Shown here: positions 1-6,627 of the stretch, piece after piece
Layout of the letters: every line of letters begins with the position of its first letter
Numbering within the stretch: the stretch's first letter is position 1
From: Deltaproteobacteria bacterium
Lineage (GTDB): Bacteria; Desulfobacterota; DSM-4660; Desulfatiglandales; Desulfatiglandaceae
Assembly: GCA_019307165.1 (NCBI GenBank)
Contig: JAFDKD010000057.1
Coordinates: 1-10,137, forward strand
Direction: 5' to 3'
DNA: 10,137 bases
Translations under genes and position numbers: made by a program
Notes under the pieces: model-generated
Told to the model about the DNA's origin: nothing
Database searches by the model: none
The model's input: the letters and a program-made list of their open reading frames with translations, nothing else

Positions 1-663
1 GAGCGGATGCAATACACCTCCCGCGGACATCTCGGTTTCTCCGATATCAAATACGTGGGCGGCAATGTGGGAGGGGCCTTCGGCGGAAAGACGGAGCTTC
101 ACGCCGATGCCATTGCCGCGCTGATGGCCCTCAAGACCGGGAGACCCTGCAAGTGGCGCTGGACGCGGGAGGAGGAAATGCTTCACTCCGCCAGGCACAG
201 TCCGTGGCGGATGACCTTCAAAGACGGTGTCACCCGGGACGGCCGCATCGTGGCGCGCCAGGTGTACAGCACGCACGACGCCGGCGCATACACCGGGCTG
301 AGTTCCTATGTGGTGGACAAGCACGCCTTTTACGTGGCCGGACCTTACTACCTGCCCAACGTGGAGGTGAAGTGCTCGGTGATCTACACCAACAAGGTGC
401 CCACCGGCGCGATCCGCGGTTTCGGGGTGACGCCGGGCACCTACGGCTGCGAAATCCAGATGGACATGATCGCCGAGAGACTGGGCATGGATCCCTGGGA
501 ACTTCGGTTCATCAACGCCATGCGAAACGGGGACCAACTGGCGACCCGGACCAAACTCGAAAGCGTATATCTGATTGAAACCATGCAGAAACTGGCCGAA
601 GCGGTGAATCACCCGGTGGATGAAAAATACGCCGCCTTGACTTCGGACCCGAGGGAGGCATGA
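1..663 (+). CDS. Molybdenum hydroxylase (xanthine dehydrogenase family), medium Moco-binding subunit, 5'-partial
   Basis: This is the first Moco-domain half of a xanthine dehydrogenase/aldehyde oxidoreductase-family enzyme, which hydroxylates or reduces an aromatic or N-heterocyclic substrate at a molybdopterin centre. The frame is open from base 1, so the Met at base 7 is internal and the true start lies upstream; roughly 200 residues should be missing. Counting from that Met, VGGAFGGK (21-28) is the glycine-rich Moco loop and GAIRGFG (134-140) is the conserved RGFG segment with Arg137. After GFG the usual Pro-Gln is replaced by Thr-Pro. The protein ends at the boundary where fused homologues continue into their second Moco domain. 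The next gene supplies that domain after a one-base gap, resembling the NdhL/NdhM split of Eubacterium barkeri nicotinate dehydrogenase. The family call is firm; the substrate is unknown. The iron-sulfur and FAD subunits are not visible and may lie upstream. Confidence 0.9.
   Translation, partial: ERMQYTSRGHLGFSDIKYVGGNVGGAFGGKTELHADAIAALMALKTGRPCKWRWTREEEMLHSARHSPWRMTFKDGVTRDGRIVARQVYSTHDAGAYTGLSSYVVDKHAFYVAGPYYLPNVEVKCSVIYTNKVPTGAIRGFGVTPGTYGCEIQMDMIAERLGMDPWELRFINAMRNGDQLATRTKLESVYLIETMQKLAEAVNHPVDEKYAALTSDPREA
653..658 (+). promoter_or_regulatory. Shine-Dalgarno site of the second Moco-subunit gene
   Basis: GGGAGG lies six bases before the ATG at 665, inside the last codons of the preceding gene. 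Its strength and ideal spacing argue that the downstream frame is a real, independently initiated cistron and not the product of a sequencing frameshift. Confidence 0.75.
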
Positions 664-664
664 C

Positions 665-1669
665 ATGAAAAAACGGGGAAAAGGCATGGCCGTGGCGTTT
701 TATCCCACCGGCATGGGGGGAGGGGGCGACTTTACCAACGCCATTGTCAAGATAAAGCCCGACGGCACCGCGGACCTCATTATGGGGACCGTGGAACTGG
801 GTCAGGGGGCCAACACGGTGCTGCCGCAGATGGCGGCCGAAGTGCTGGGGATTGAATACGAGCAGGTCAGGTTCTTAAACGACAACACCGATGCCTGCCC
901 CATATGCTTCGGATCGTTTGCCAGCCGGGTCACCTATTACGCGGGCAACGCGGTCCTGGAAGCGGCAACCAAAGCCCGGGATAAGCTGTTTGAAATCGCG
1001 GCGCCGGAATTGGACGCCCCGACCGAAATGCTCGAGGCGGTGGACGGGATGATCCGCGTCAAGGACAGAGAAGATAAAGCGCTCCCCATCGGGGATGTGG
1101 CCACAAAGGGGTTGTACGAACTTCACGAGTTCGTGGTGGGCACCGGCTCATTCGGGAGGCCCAAGACCATTCCCGATCCCGATACCGGCGCCTGCGACCC
1201 GCTGGCGACCATGGCGTGGGCCTCGACCCAAATCGAGGTGGAAGTGGACACGGAAACAGGGGTGGTGACGATCCTGGACAGCAAGAGCGTCTACGACGTG
1301 GGCAGGGCCATCAACCCGGAACTGGCCAGGCTTCAGGTGGAGGGCGGCGCCATCATGGGCATGGGCTGGGCCACGCTGGAGAACCTGTACCCCCACTATC
1401 CGTCGCCCAAGTTCCAGCCTCGCTCTCTGGGCCAGTACATGCTTGCCACGACCATGGATATTCCGGATATCGAAACGGTCATGGTGGAGTGCCCCTCGCC
1501 GGAGGGGCCATGGGGCGCCAAGGGCATCGGCGAGATGACCGCCAATCCCCCATCGCCGGCGGTGGTCAATGCCGTGCATGACGCCATCGGCGTCTGGATC
1601 ACGGACATTCCCATTACGCCCGAGAAGGTGTTGCGGGCATTGGAAGAAAAGGAAAAAGAAAAGGCTTAG
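665..1669 (+). CDS. Molybdenum hydroxylase, C-terminal Moco-binding/catalytic subunit
   Basis: This 334-residue protein is the second half of the molybdopterin-binding region of the xanthine dehydrogenase family. It starts as fused homologues do at the domain junction (MKKRGKGMA). GTVELGQGAN (41-50) carries the GQG Moco motif, GSFASRVTYYAGNA (83-96) matches the conserved SRVT stretch, and DVGRAINP (211-218) is the DxGxxxNP motif. GAKGIGE (284-290) holds the catalytic Glu290, equivalent to Glu1261 of bovine xanthine dehydrogenase. The length is close to that of NdhM of nicotinate dehydrogenase. The GS-x-x-SRVT segment also resembles 4-hydroxybenzoyl-CoA reductase alpha subunits. It lies in a different frame from the upstream subunit, one base after that gene's stop, with a strong Shine-Dalgarno. 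It should assemble with the upstream half into one active site. Substrate unassigned; an aromatic or N-heterocycle is a guess from the family. Confidence 0.92.
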   Translation: MKKRGKGMAVAFYPTGMGGGGDFTNAIVKIKPDGTADLIMGTVELGQGANTVLPQMAAEVLGIEYEQVRFLNDNTDACPICFGSFASRVTYYAGNAVLEAATKARDKLFEIAAPELDAPTEMLEAVDGMIRVKDREDKALPIGDVATKGLYELHEFVVGTGSFGRPKTIPDPDTGACDPLATMAWASTQIEVEVDTETGVVTILDSKSVYDVGRAINPELARLQVEGGAIMGMGWATLENLYPHYPSPKFQPRSLGQYMLATTMDIPDIETVMVECPSPEGPWGAKGIGEMTANPPSPAVVNAVHDAIGVWITDIPITPEKVLRALEEKEKEKA

Positions 1670-1689
1670 GGCTCACGGCTCAGGGCGCA
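1669..1689 (+). repeat. Three heptamer units (GGGCTCA, CGGCTCA, GGGCGCA)
   Basis: Three consecutive 7-base units begin on the last base of the TAG stop of the molybdenum hydroxylase gene. The same heptamer type (RGGYTCA) occurs as two units at 9841-9854, in the gap upstream of ilvD. It looks like a short tandem repeat scattered through intergenic DNA; no function can be read from the sequence. Confidence 0.5.
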
Positions 1690-1710
1690 TGGCTGTAAAA
1701 GCGGCTCTGC

Positions 1711-1829
1711 CAGGCTGAGGTTCAGGTCGAGGTTGAGAAAAGAAAGACTGAAGGAGCCGATTTGCTTCTCAATCTTGACCTTAGCCCCGATCTATATGCC
1801 TCCTTGACCTCAGCCTTAACCTTAACCTC
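1711..1829. repeat. Inverted hexamer tandem arrays between convergent genes
   Basis: On the + strand 1711-1740 reads as five hexamers (CAGGCT, GAGGTT, CAGGTC, GAGGTT, GAGAAA). On the - strand 1829-1800 reads as five related hexamers (GAGGTT, AAGGTT, AAGGCT, GAGGTC, AAGGAG). A third stretch, 1766-1787, holds more - strand units. The arrays therefore face each other. One consequence is a perfect 10-base inverted match between 1712-1721 and 1807-1816. This array fills most of the 172-base gap between the two convergent transcription units, and I see no gene in that gap. Confidence 0.7.
1724..1781. terminator. Long hairpin, possible transcription end between convergent genes
   Basis: Bases 1724-1739 pair with 1766-1781. 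In a + strand transcript all 16 positions pair, two of them as G-U, around a 26-base loop. In a - strand transcript those two positions are A-C mismatches. The hairpin starts 54 bases after the molybdenum hydroxylase stop and lies 60 bases past the alcohol dehydrogenase stop. There is no U-run right after either arm, so it is not a canonical intrinsic terminator. It may end or protect transcripts, chiefly from the + strand. Confidence 0.45.
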
Positions 1830-1841
1830 AATTTTATTCAC

Positions 1842-3080
1842 TTACAGCTTCAGTATCTCCTCCAGCGACCCATTGTACGCTCCCTCGATAATCGTCCGGA
1901 GGACCCGGGCGCTCTCCTCCAGGGGGATCGGCCGCGGCATGGCCTCCAGTTTCATTTTATTTTGGGAGGCGTCGTTGACCGCCTTTTCGATAAGCGCCTC
2001 GGAAAAGTCGTCAAATTCCTTGAGCGTCAGCGGGAATCCCAGCTTTTTATAGAAATTCAACAGTCCTTCGGCAAAGTCCTTGGCCGCATTTCCGGAATCT
2101 TCAATGCCCATGGCCTCGGAGACCTTCTTCATATTTTGGGCGATCACCGGGGCGTAATAGGCGCCGTAGTAGGGCAGCATCACGGCGCAGGCCTCGCCGT
2201 GGTCCATGACATTGCACCAGCTGAACGAATTCAGGTGGGGTCCGCCGGCCTGCTTGAAGAAGAGTACGGACCCGCCCAGAAGGCCGGCCATGGCCATCTG
2301 TCTTCTCCCTTCCTTGTCATCGGGATTCTCCACAATCCTCGGGAGGGCCGCGAACAGGAGCTTTAGCCCCAGCAGGGCCCTGTCGTTGCACTGGGGGTCG
2401 GCGCCCTCATCCACCTCGTTGAAGTAGCCTTCGATCAGGTGGGTCATGGCATCCAGCCCCGATACCCTTGTGACATGCGGGCCGCAGGTGTAGGCCAGTT
2501 CCGGGTCCAGGATGGCCTCTCGCGGTACGATGGCCGGGTCGATCATCAGCTTTTTGATCCCCAGCCGGGTGTCGGTGATCACCGAAAACTTGGTGACCTC
2601 GCTTCCCGAACCGCTGGTGGTGGGCGCCACGATCAGGGGCATGATTTTTTCGATCTTGGCCGATACCAGACCCACGCCGAAGTAGTCGTCCAGTTCGCCT
2701 TCTTTTGCGGTGGCCAGGATGCCCGCAGCCTTTGCCGCGTCCATGGCGGAGCCGCCGCCCACGGCAAGCATGCTGTCGAAGCCGCCTGCAAGCAGGCGGT
2801 AGGCGATTCGATAGACGGTTTCCTTGCTGGGATTGGGTTCAACGCCCTCGCAGAAACCATAGGTCACGGAGGCATCTTCCAGGCTCCCGGCGATCCGATC
2901 CAGATAGCCCGCCTTTTTTACCGATCCCTGACCGGTGATGATGAGGACTTTGTTGCCGTGTCCCTTTACGGCATCGCCGACCTTGTCGATGACGCCTTCA
3001 CCGAAATGCAGTTTGGTGGGTTTCCATTCGGCGACGATTCGTTCCGTTTCCTGCATGACTGTCTCTAATTCATTTCCCAT
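1842..3080 (-). CDS. Iron-containing (group III) alcohol dehydrogenase
   Basis: This 412-residue cytoplasmic enzyme would interconvert an alcohol and an aldehyde or ketone with NAD(P). The N-terminal Rossmann-like half has the dinucleotide motif AVGGGSAMD (106-114) and the family stretch PTTSGSGSE (153-161). The C-terminal helical half has the metal ligands Asp210 and His214 (DAMTH), with His282 and His294 as probable third and fourth ligands. Those two His are 12 residues apart, against about 10 in lactaldehyde reductase-like members, so the C-terminal region is divergent. The ATG at 3080 has AAAGG eight bases upstream; a Met at residue 9 is a weaker alternative. The gene follows livH by 20 bases on the same strand, so it is probably the last gene of the importer operon and could act on the imported compound or a breakdown product. 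The substrate cannot be read from sequence. Confidence 0.92.
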   Translation of the reverse strand: MGNELETVMQETERIVAEWKPTKLHFGEGVIDKVGDAVKGHGNKVLIITGQGSVKKAGYLDRIAGSLEDASVTYGFCEGVEPNPSKETVYRIAYRLLAGGFDSMLAVGGGSAMDAAKAAGILATAKEGELDDYFGVGLVSAKIEKIMPLIVAPTTSGSGSEVTKFSVITDTRLGIKKLMIDPAIVPREAILDPELAYTCGPHVTRVSGLDAMTHLIEGYFNEVDEGADPQCNDRALLGLKLLFAALPRIVENPDDKEGRRQMAMAGLLGGSVLFFKQAGGPHLNSFSWCNVMDHGEACAVMLPYYGAYYAPVIAQNMKKVSEAMGIEDSGNAAKDFAEGLLNFYKKLGFPLTLKEFDDFSEALIEKAVNDASQNKMKLEAMPRPIPLEESARVLRTIIEGAYNGSLEEILKL

Positions 3081-3100
3081 TGCATGAACCTTTCTATAAG

Positions 3101-3934
3101 TCAGGCTTCCGATTTCCGGAAAATGAGCACGGCGGCCATCACGACGAATACCATGGTATCCGCCGCCTGTGAGTAATAACGTCCCGTCAAGGCAATGACC
3201 ATGCCGAGAACGAAAGCGGAGATAAACGTCCCCGTAAGGTTGCCCATGCCCCCCACGATAACCACGGCAAAGGCAATGAGCAGAATATCATGCCCCATGT
3301 AAGGCTCGGCCGCGGAAATGGGCGCGTAGAGGACGCCGCCCAGTACGGCCAGCACGCTTCCCAGTATGAACACGAGGGAGAAATAACGGTCCACGTGCAG
3401 CCCCAGGCACCTGGCGCCTTCATCATCGTCCAGGGCGGCGATAACGATTTTGCCGATGATGTGTTTCTTAAAAAAGATATTGAGTGCGATGAACAGGGCA
3501 ACGGCGCTGGCCACGATAATGACGCGGTATACGGGGATGGAGACATCCAGTATGGTCATGGATGTGCCCAGGGGGTCGGTTACGGGCAGCGGCGTGTTTC
3601 CCCAGATCCATTTGATGGCATCGGTGCCGATGAGGAGCATGGCATAGGTGGCGATCATGGCGTAGTCGAGGGATTCTCCGTAAAGCCGGCGAATCACAAA
3701 CCGCTCCATGACGTAGGCCACCGGTACGACCATCAGCATGGCAAAGGCGAGGGCCGCCGGGAATATGCCGCCAAGAACGGGCAGCATGGTGATGAAGAAA
3801 TAGACGCCCAGCGTATAGACCATGCTGTGGGCGAAATTGATGATCTTCATAGTGCCGAAGGTGATGGAGAGCCCGATGGAAAAGAAATAGAGGATCGCGC
3901 CGATGGTGGTGCCGTATAGCAGGGTCTGGATCAT
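3101..3934 (-). CDS. livH: Branched-chain amino-acid-type ABC importer, permease LivH
   Basis: This is one of the two inner-membrane permeases of a HAAT-family importer, which takes up branched-chain amino acids, amides or aromatic acids. At 277 residues it is slightly shorter than usual (about 290-300). Hydrophobic membrane segments fill most of it, beginning near residues 8-25. FGTMKIINFAHS (26-37) matches the conserved N-terminal FGxxxxxNFAHG-type motif. The loop IAALDDDEGARCLGLHVDR (165-183) is the ATPase-contacting segment, and AFAVVIVGGMGNLTG (221-235) is the conserved C-terminal motif. The ATG at 3934 is six bases past the livM stop. GGAGG sits 11 bases before it, inside livM, implying translational coupling. 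Family assignment is firm; substrate is open. Confidence 0.93.
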   Translation of the reverse strand: MIQTLLYGTTIGAILYFFSIGLSITFGTMKIINFAHSMVYTLGVYFFITMLPVLGGIFPAALAFAMLMVVPVAYVMERFVIRRLYGESLDYAMIATYAMLLIGTDAIKWIWGNTPLPVTDPLGTSMTILDVSIPVYRVIIVASAVALFIALNIFFKKHIIGKIVIAALDDDEGARCLGLHVDRYFSLVFILGSVLAVLGGVLYAPISAAEPYMGHDILLIAFAVVIVGGMGNLTGTFISAFVLGMVIALTGRYYSQAADTMVFVVMAAVLIFRKSEA

Positions 3935-3940
3935 GGCCGT

Positions 3941-4939
3941 CTATGCCTCCGCTGCCTTTCTCTGCGCCATCTTCCGCGCAACCGCGCCGCTCAGGGATTT
4001 ACAGAAACCGGTGATGCCTTCCCTGAGGTAGAAGACGACAATCAGTAAAAGGAGGCCCAGGATCCATTCCCACTGGGGAATGTGCGTAGACAGGCTGTCG
4101 CGCAGCACCATGAAAAAGACGCCGCCCGCCAGTGCCCCGTAAAGGTTGCCCGCCCCGCCGATGAGCGTGGCGAAGATCACGTCCACATTGCTCAGCGGGT
4201 GGATGAATACGGGGCTGACAAATCCGATATAGAGGGTATACAGGGTGCCGGCCAGGGCGGCGAAACTGCCGGCCAGGACAAAGGTCAGCCACTTATAGAA
4301 GTAGACGTTATATCCAAGGAATTTAACCCTGACTTCGTTCTCCTTGATGGACCTGATGATGATCCCATAAGGCGAGTTGGTCAGGGTCTTGAGCACGAAG
4401 AAGGTGAAAAGTAGACATGCCAGCACGAACCCGTAGGCCACGGTCTCATTGGCAAAGTCCAGAAATCCCCATGGCTCGACACCGCACGATAAGCCGTCTT
4501 CACCGTGGGTGACCTTCTGAAATGCCGAACCGATAAGAAAAAACCCCACCTGGTTGAACGCCAGGTTGGTCAGGGCAAAGGGGGCATCGGAAAGACGGGC
4601 GACGAGCAGGCCCAAAATACCGGCCACAATCGCCCCGCCCGCAATGCCCGCCAGCATGGACAGGATGGGGTTCGGACTGACGTGAAGGGAGAAAAGCGTG
4701 GACACGTATACGCCGGTGCCCAGATAGAGCATCTGGCCGAATGATAATCGCCCCATATACCCGTAAAGGAGATCAAAGGACATCACGAAGATGCAGAAAA
4801 TCATGAAGTCGGTCATCCGGTGAATGGCCAGAAGCGGCGTCAGGGCAATTAGGGCGGCCGCGATAATGGCCATATCGCGCCATATGGCACTTTTTTTTGC
4901 GGTTTGAATGGTGGTTTTGGTTACGTCGGTGACGGCCAA
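3941..4939 (-). CDS. livM: Branched-chain amino-acid-type ABC importer, permease LivM
   Basis: This 332-residue protein is the second permease, the partner of LivH. An N-terminal cytoplasmic stretch of about 20 residues precedes a series of hydrophobic segments. Family landmarks are YMGRLSFGQMLYLGTGVY (61-78), HGEDGLS (145-151), the ATPase-coupling loop IKENEVRVKFLGYNV (198-212) and TLIGGAGNLYGALAGG (258-273). The start is a TTG at 4939: AAAGGGGG lies six bases upstream, and the first in-frame ATG (residue 23) would cut into the first membrane segment. The stop of livF is 12 bases upstream. The C-terminus is Lys/Arg/Ala-rich and cytoplasmic. Nothing looks broken. Confidence 0.92.
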   Translation of the reverse strand: MAVTDVTKTTIQTAKKSAIWRDMAIIAAALIALTPLLAIHRMTDFMIFCIFVMSFDLLYGYMGRLSFGQMLYLGTGVYVSTLFSLHVSPNPILSMLAGIAGGAIVAGILGLLVARLSDAPFALTNLAFNQVGFFLIGSAFQKVTHGEDGLSCGVEPWGFLDFANETVAYGFVLACLLFTFFVLKTLTNSPYGIIIRSIKENEVRVKFLGYNVYFYKWLTFVLAGSFAALAGTLYTLYIGFVSPVFIHPLSNVDVIFATLIGGAGNLYGALAGGVFFMVLRDSLSTHIPQWEWILGLLLLIVVFYLREGITGFCKSLSGAVARKMAQRKAAEA

Positions 4940-4951
4940 TGTTTGCCCCCT

Positions 4952-5644
4952 TTACAGGTAGTTCTCTAGACCCGCGGTGTCCCTCATCTCTGATTTGTCG
5001 GCGATCTCCTTGATGATTTTACCTTCCTTCATCACGTAGATCCGGTCCGCCAGGCGGTTGACCAGCGACAGATTCTGCTCCACGATGATGGCGGAGACGT
5101 TTTCCGACTTCAGTTGGTTCAGGATTCGGCTGATGTCCTCGATGACAATGGCGGCCAGGCCCTCGGTGGGCTCGTCGATCAACAGGAGTCTCGGAGACCC
5201 CACCAGGGCGCGGCCGATGAGCAGGATTTCCCGCTGGCCCCCGCTCAGCCCGCCGGCCTTGCTCTCCATGAATTTCGAAAGGTCCGGATAGATGCTCGTG
5301 GCCTTTTGGATGGCGTCCGACATCTTTTCCTTGCTGGCATGGGCGGCAAGCTGGAGATTGTCCCTGACCGTCAAATGGGTGAAAACCTTTTTGTCCTGGG
5401 CAACGAATCGCATGCCTCGCCTGGCCAGCTTCTCCGCGCTCAAACCGCGGGTATCCTCTCCGTCGTAAGTAATGCCCCCGTTTGCCGGTTGCATAATTCC
5501 GCTGATGGTTTTCAGCAGCGTCGTTTTCCCGGCGCCGTTTCGTCCGACGATAAAAACCATTTCCCCCTTTTTCAGTTCCAGGGAGACATCGTGGAGCACC
5601 ATGGCATGGCCATAGCCCACATCGATTCCATTTACATTGAGCAA
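4952..5644 (-). CDS. livF: Branched-chain amino-acid-type ABC importer, ATPase LivF
   Basis: This ATP-binding subunit should pair with LivG and drive LivH/LivM. Numbered from the TTG I choose as start (230 residues, the usual LivF length), it has Walker A GRNGAGKTT (34-42), the Q-loop Gln83 (VAQDKK), the signature LSGGQRE (133-139), Walker B LLLIDEPTEGL (153-163) and the LivF-type VEQN (188-191) at the switch region. The TTG at 5644 gives the typical LivF N-terminus (MLNVNGIDVGYG) and has AAGGA nine bases upstream. Starting at the in-frame ATG at 5671 would add nine residues unlike the family and has no clear Shine-Dalgarno. With the TTG start the gene overlaps the end of livG by 13 bases, pointing to coupled translation. 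Confidence 0.92.
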   Translation of the reverse strand: MLNVNGIDVGYGHAMVLHDVSLELKKGEMVFIVGRNGAGKTTLLKTISGIMQPANGGITYDGEDTRGLSAEKLARRGMRFVAQDKKVFTHLTVRDNLQLAAHASKEKMSDAIQKATSIYPDLSKFMESKAGGLSGGQREILLIGRALVGSPRLLLIDEPTEGLAAIVIEDISRILNQLKSENVSAIIVEQNLSLVNRLADRIYVMKEGKIIKEIADKSEMRDTAGLENYL

Positions 5645-6402
5645 GTGTTCTCTTCCTTTCCCCAGTAGCATTCCCGCACGGTGGGGTCGCACAGGACCTG
5701 GTCCGGGTCGCCCTCGCAGATGATTTGTCCGTAATTCATGACGCTCAGCGTGTCGATCAGGTCAACGATTTTGGATATCTTGTGATCGATGATTCCCAGT
5801 GTGAAGTTTTTTTTGACCCGGTAGATAATGTCCAGCACCTCTCCGATTTCGTGGTCGCTCAACCCGGCAAACGGCTCATCCAGCAGGAGAAGCGTGGGCT
5901 TGAGGGAAAGAGCGATGCCGATTTCCAGCATCCTTTTGTCGCCGTAAGAGAGTTCGGAGGTGGGTGTGGAGGCCTTGTTCTGAAGGCCTACCGTTTCGAG
6001 GGCTTCCAGGCAGTCATCCAGGGTCGTTTTGTTCTGAGCGGATGCGAAAAAAAAGTTTTTTACGGACTGCCGTTCCTTCTTGAACTTGTTGTTGGAAAGT
6101 ACCAGGTTTTCCCAGGCCGTCAGGGAATCGAAGACCGAAACCAGCTGAAACGTCCGGGCCATGCCCATTTCCACCCGCTTGTGGGGAGGGGTTCGGGTCA
6201 CGTCCTTTCCCCTGAAAACGACTTTTCCCTCGGTTGGGGGGAACAGCCCTGACAGGAGGTTGAACAGGGTCGTCTTTCCGGATCCGTTGGGACCGATGAC
6301 GCCGGCGACCCGGCCTTCCTCGATGCGAAAACTTACCCTCTGAACGGCCGCCAACCCGTCAAAATGCTTGCTCAGGCTATCCGTTTCGATTAGTGCCGGC
6401 AT
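5632..6402 (-). CDS. livG: Branched-chain amino-acid-type ABC importer, ATPase LivG
   Basis: This is the second ATP-binding subunit of the importer. From the ATG at 6402 it is 256 residues, with Walker A GPNGSGKTT (37-45), the Q-loop in ARTFQLV (82-88), signature LSYGDKR (151-157), Walker B LLLLDEP (171-177) and the switch His207 in IIDHKI. LSYGDKR replaces the usual LSYGQQR, and IDHKI replaces the usual IEHDM, so this LivG is somewhat divergent although no catalytic residue is missing. An ATG at 6408 is also in frame. However, AAGGG (6409-6413) abuts that codon and sits six bases before the ATG at 6402, which also gives the family-typical MPAL start. It overlaps livF at its 3' end and follows livK after a 225-base gap. 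Confidence 0.93.
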   Translation of the reverse strand: MPALIETDSLSKHFDGLAAVQRVSFRIEEGRVAGVIGPNGSGKTTLFNLLSGLFPPTEGKVVFRGKDVTRTPPHKRVEMGMARTFQLVSVFDSLTAWENLVLSNNKFKKERQSVKNFFFASAQNKTTLDDCLEALETVGLQNKASTPTSELSYGDKRMLEIGIALSLKPTLLLLDEPFAGLSDHEIGEVLDIIYRVKKNFTLGIIDHKISKIVDLIDTLSVMNYGQIICEGDPDQVLCDPTVRECYWGKEENTCSM

Positions 6403-6408
6403 GGTCAT

Positions 6409-6413
6409 CCCTT
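6409..6413 (-). promoter_or_regulatory. Shine-Dalgarno site deciding the livG start
   Basis: On the - strand AAGGG directly precedes the ATG at 6408 but lies six bases before the ATG at 6402, which makes 6402 the better start for livG. Confidence 0.6.
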
Positions 6414-6486
6414 GGTCTCAAGTGGGAGACCTGGTCTTTTAGGCCAGGCCATAGTTGTCTGGTTATGCCGTCCGGAAAATGCGGAC
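6414..6486. other. Small hairpins in the livG leader
   Basis: Three short inverted repeats lie just upstream of livG. GGTCTC at 6414-6419 pairs with GAGACC at 6426-6431. The stretch 6430-6448 forms a 6-base stem with one G-T pair. GTCCG at 6470-6474 pairs with CGGAC at 6482-6486. The first nearly abuts the livG ribosome-binding site on the - strand transcript and could affect translation. All are short, so the evidence is modest. Confidence 0.35.
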
Positions 6487-6491
6487 CATGG

Positions 6492-6621
6492 AGTGAACTA
6501 GAGTTATGAGTGAGCTAGAGTGAGCTAAAGTTGTGGGGGAGCTTCGCTCATCAATCATATCGAATGTCAAAGAATTCCTTAACTTTAGTCACTCTAGTCA
6601 CTCTAGCTCACTTTAGTCACT
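6492..6621. repeat. Large inverted array of 9-10-base repeats between livK and livG
   Basis: On the + strand 6492-6532 contains AGTGAACTAG, AGTTATG, AGTGAGCTAG, AGTGAGCTAA and AGTT. On the - strand 6621-6581 contains AGTGACTAA, AGTGAGCTAG, AGTGACTAG, AGTGACTAA and AGTT. The two arms are roughly 41 bases each and face each other across a 48-base loop, which itself holds a GAGC-TTC-GCTC mini-hairpin. The structure begins six bases after the livK stop. A stem there would protect the livK message from 3' decay and lower read-through into livG, a known way to make more binding protein than transporter. No U-run follows it. The rest of the gap holds only the small leader hairpins and no gene. Confidence 0.75.
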
Positions 6622-6627
6622 ACCGTC

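Noticed and set aside
661..665. Selenocysteine or stop read-through joining the two Moco subunits
   Set aside because: The second protein is in a different frame from the TGA, so read-through would not produce it. A well-placed Shine-Dalgarno explains its translation.
2439..3919. Two + strand frames of 209 codons, antisense to the alcohol dehydrogenase and to livH
   Set aside because: Composition is that of a complementary strand, and the - strand frames carry complete family motifs.
6492..6621. CRISPR array or insertion-sequence ends
   Set aside because: Units are 9-10 bases without spacers, arranged as two facing arms. There is no transposase or target-site duplication.
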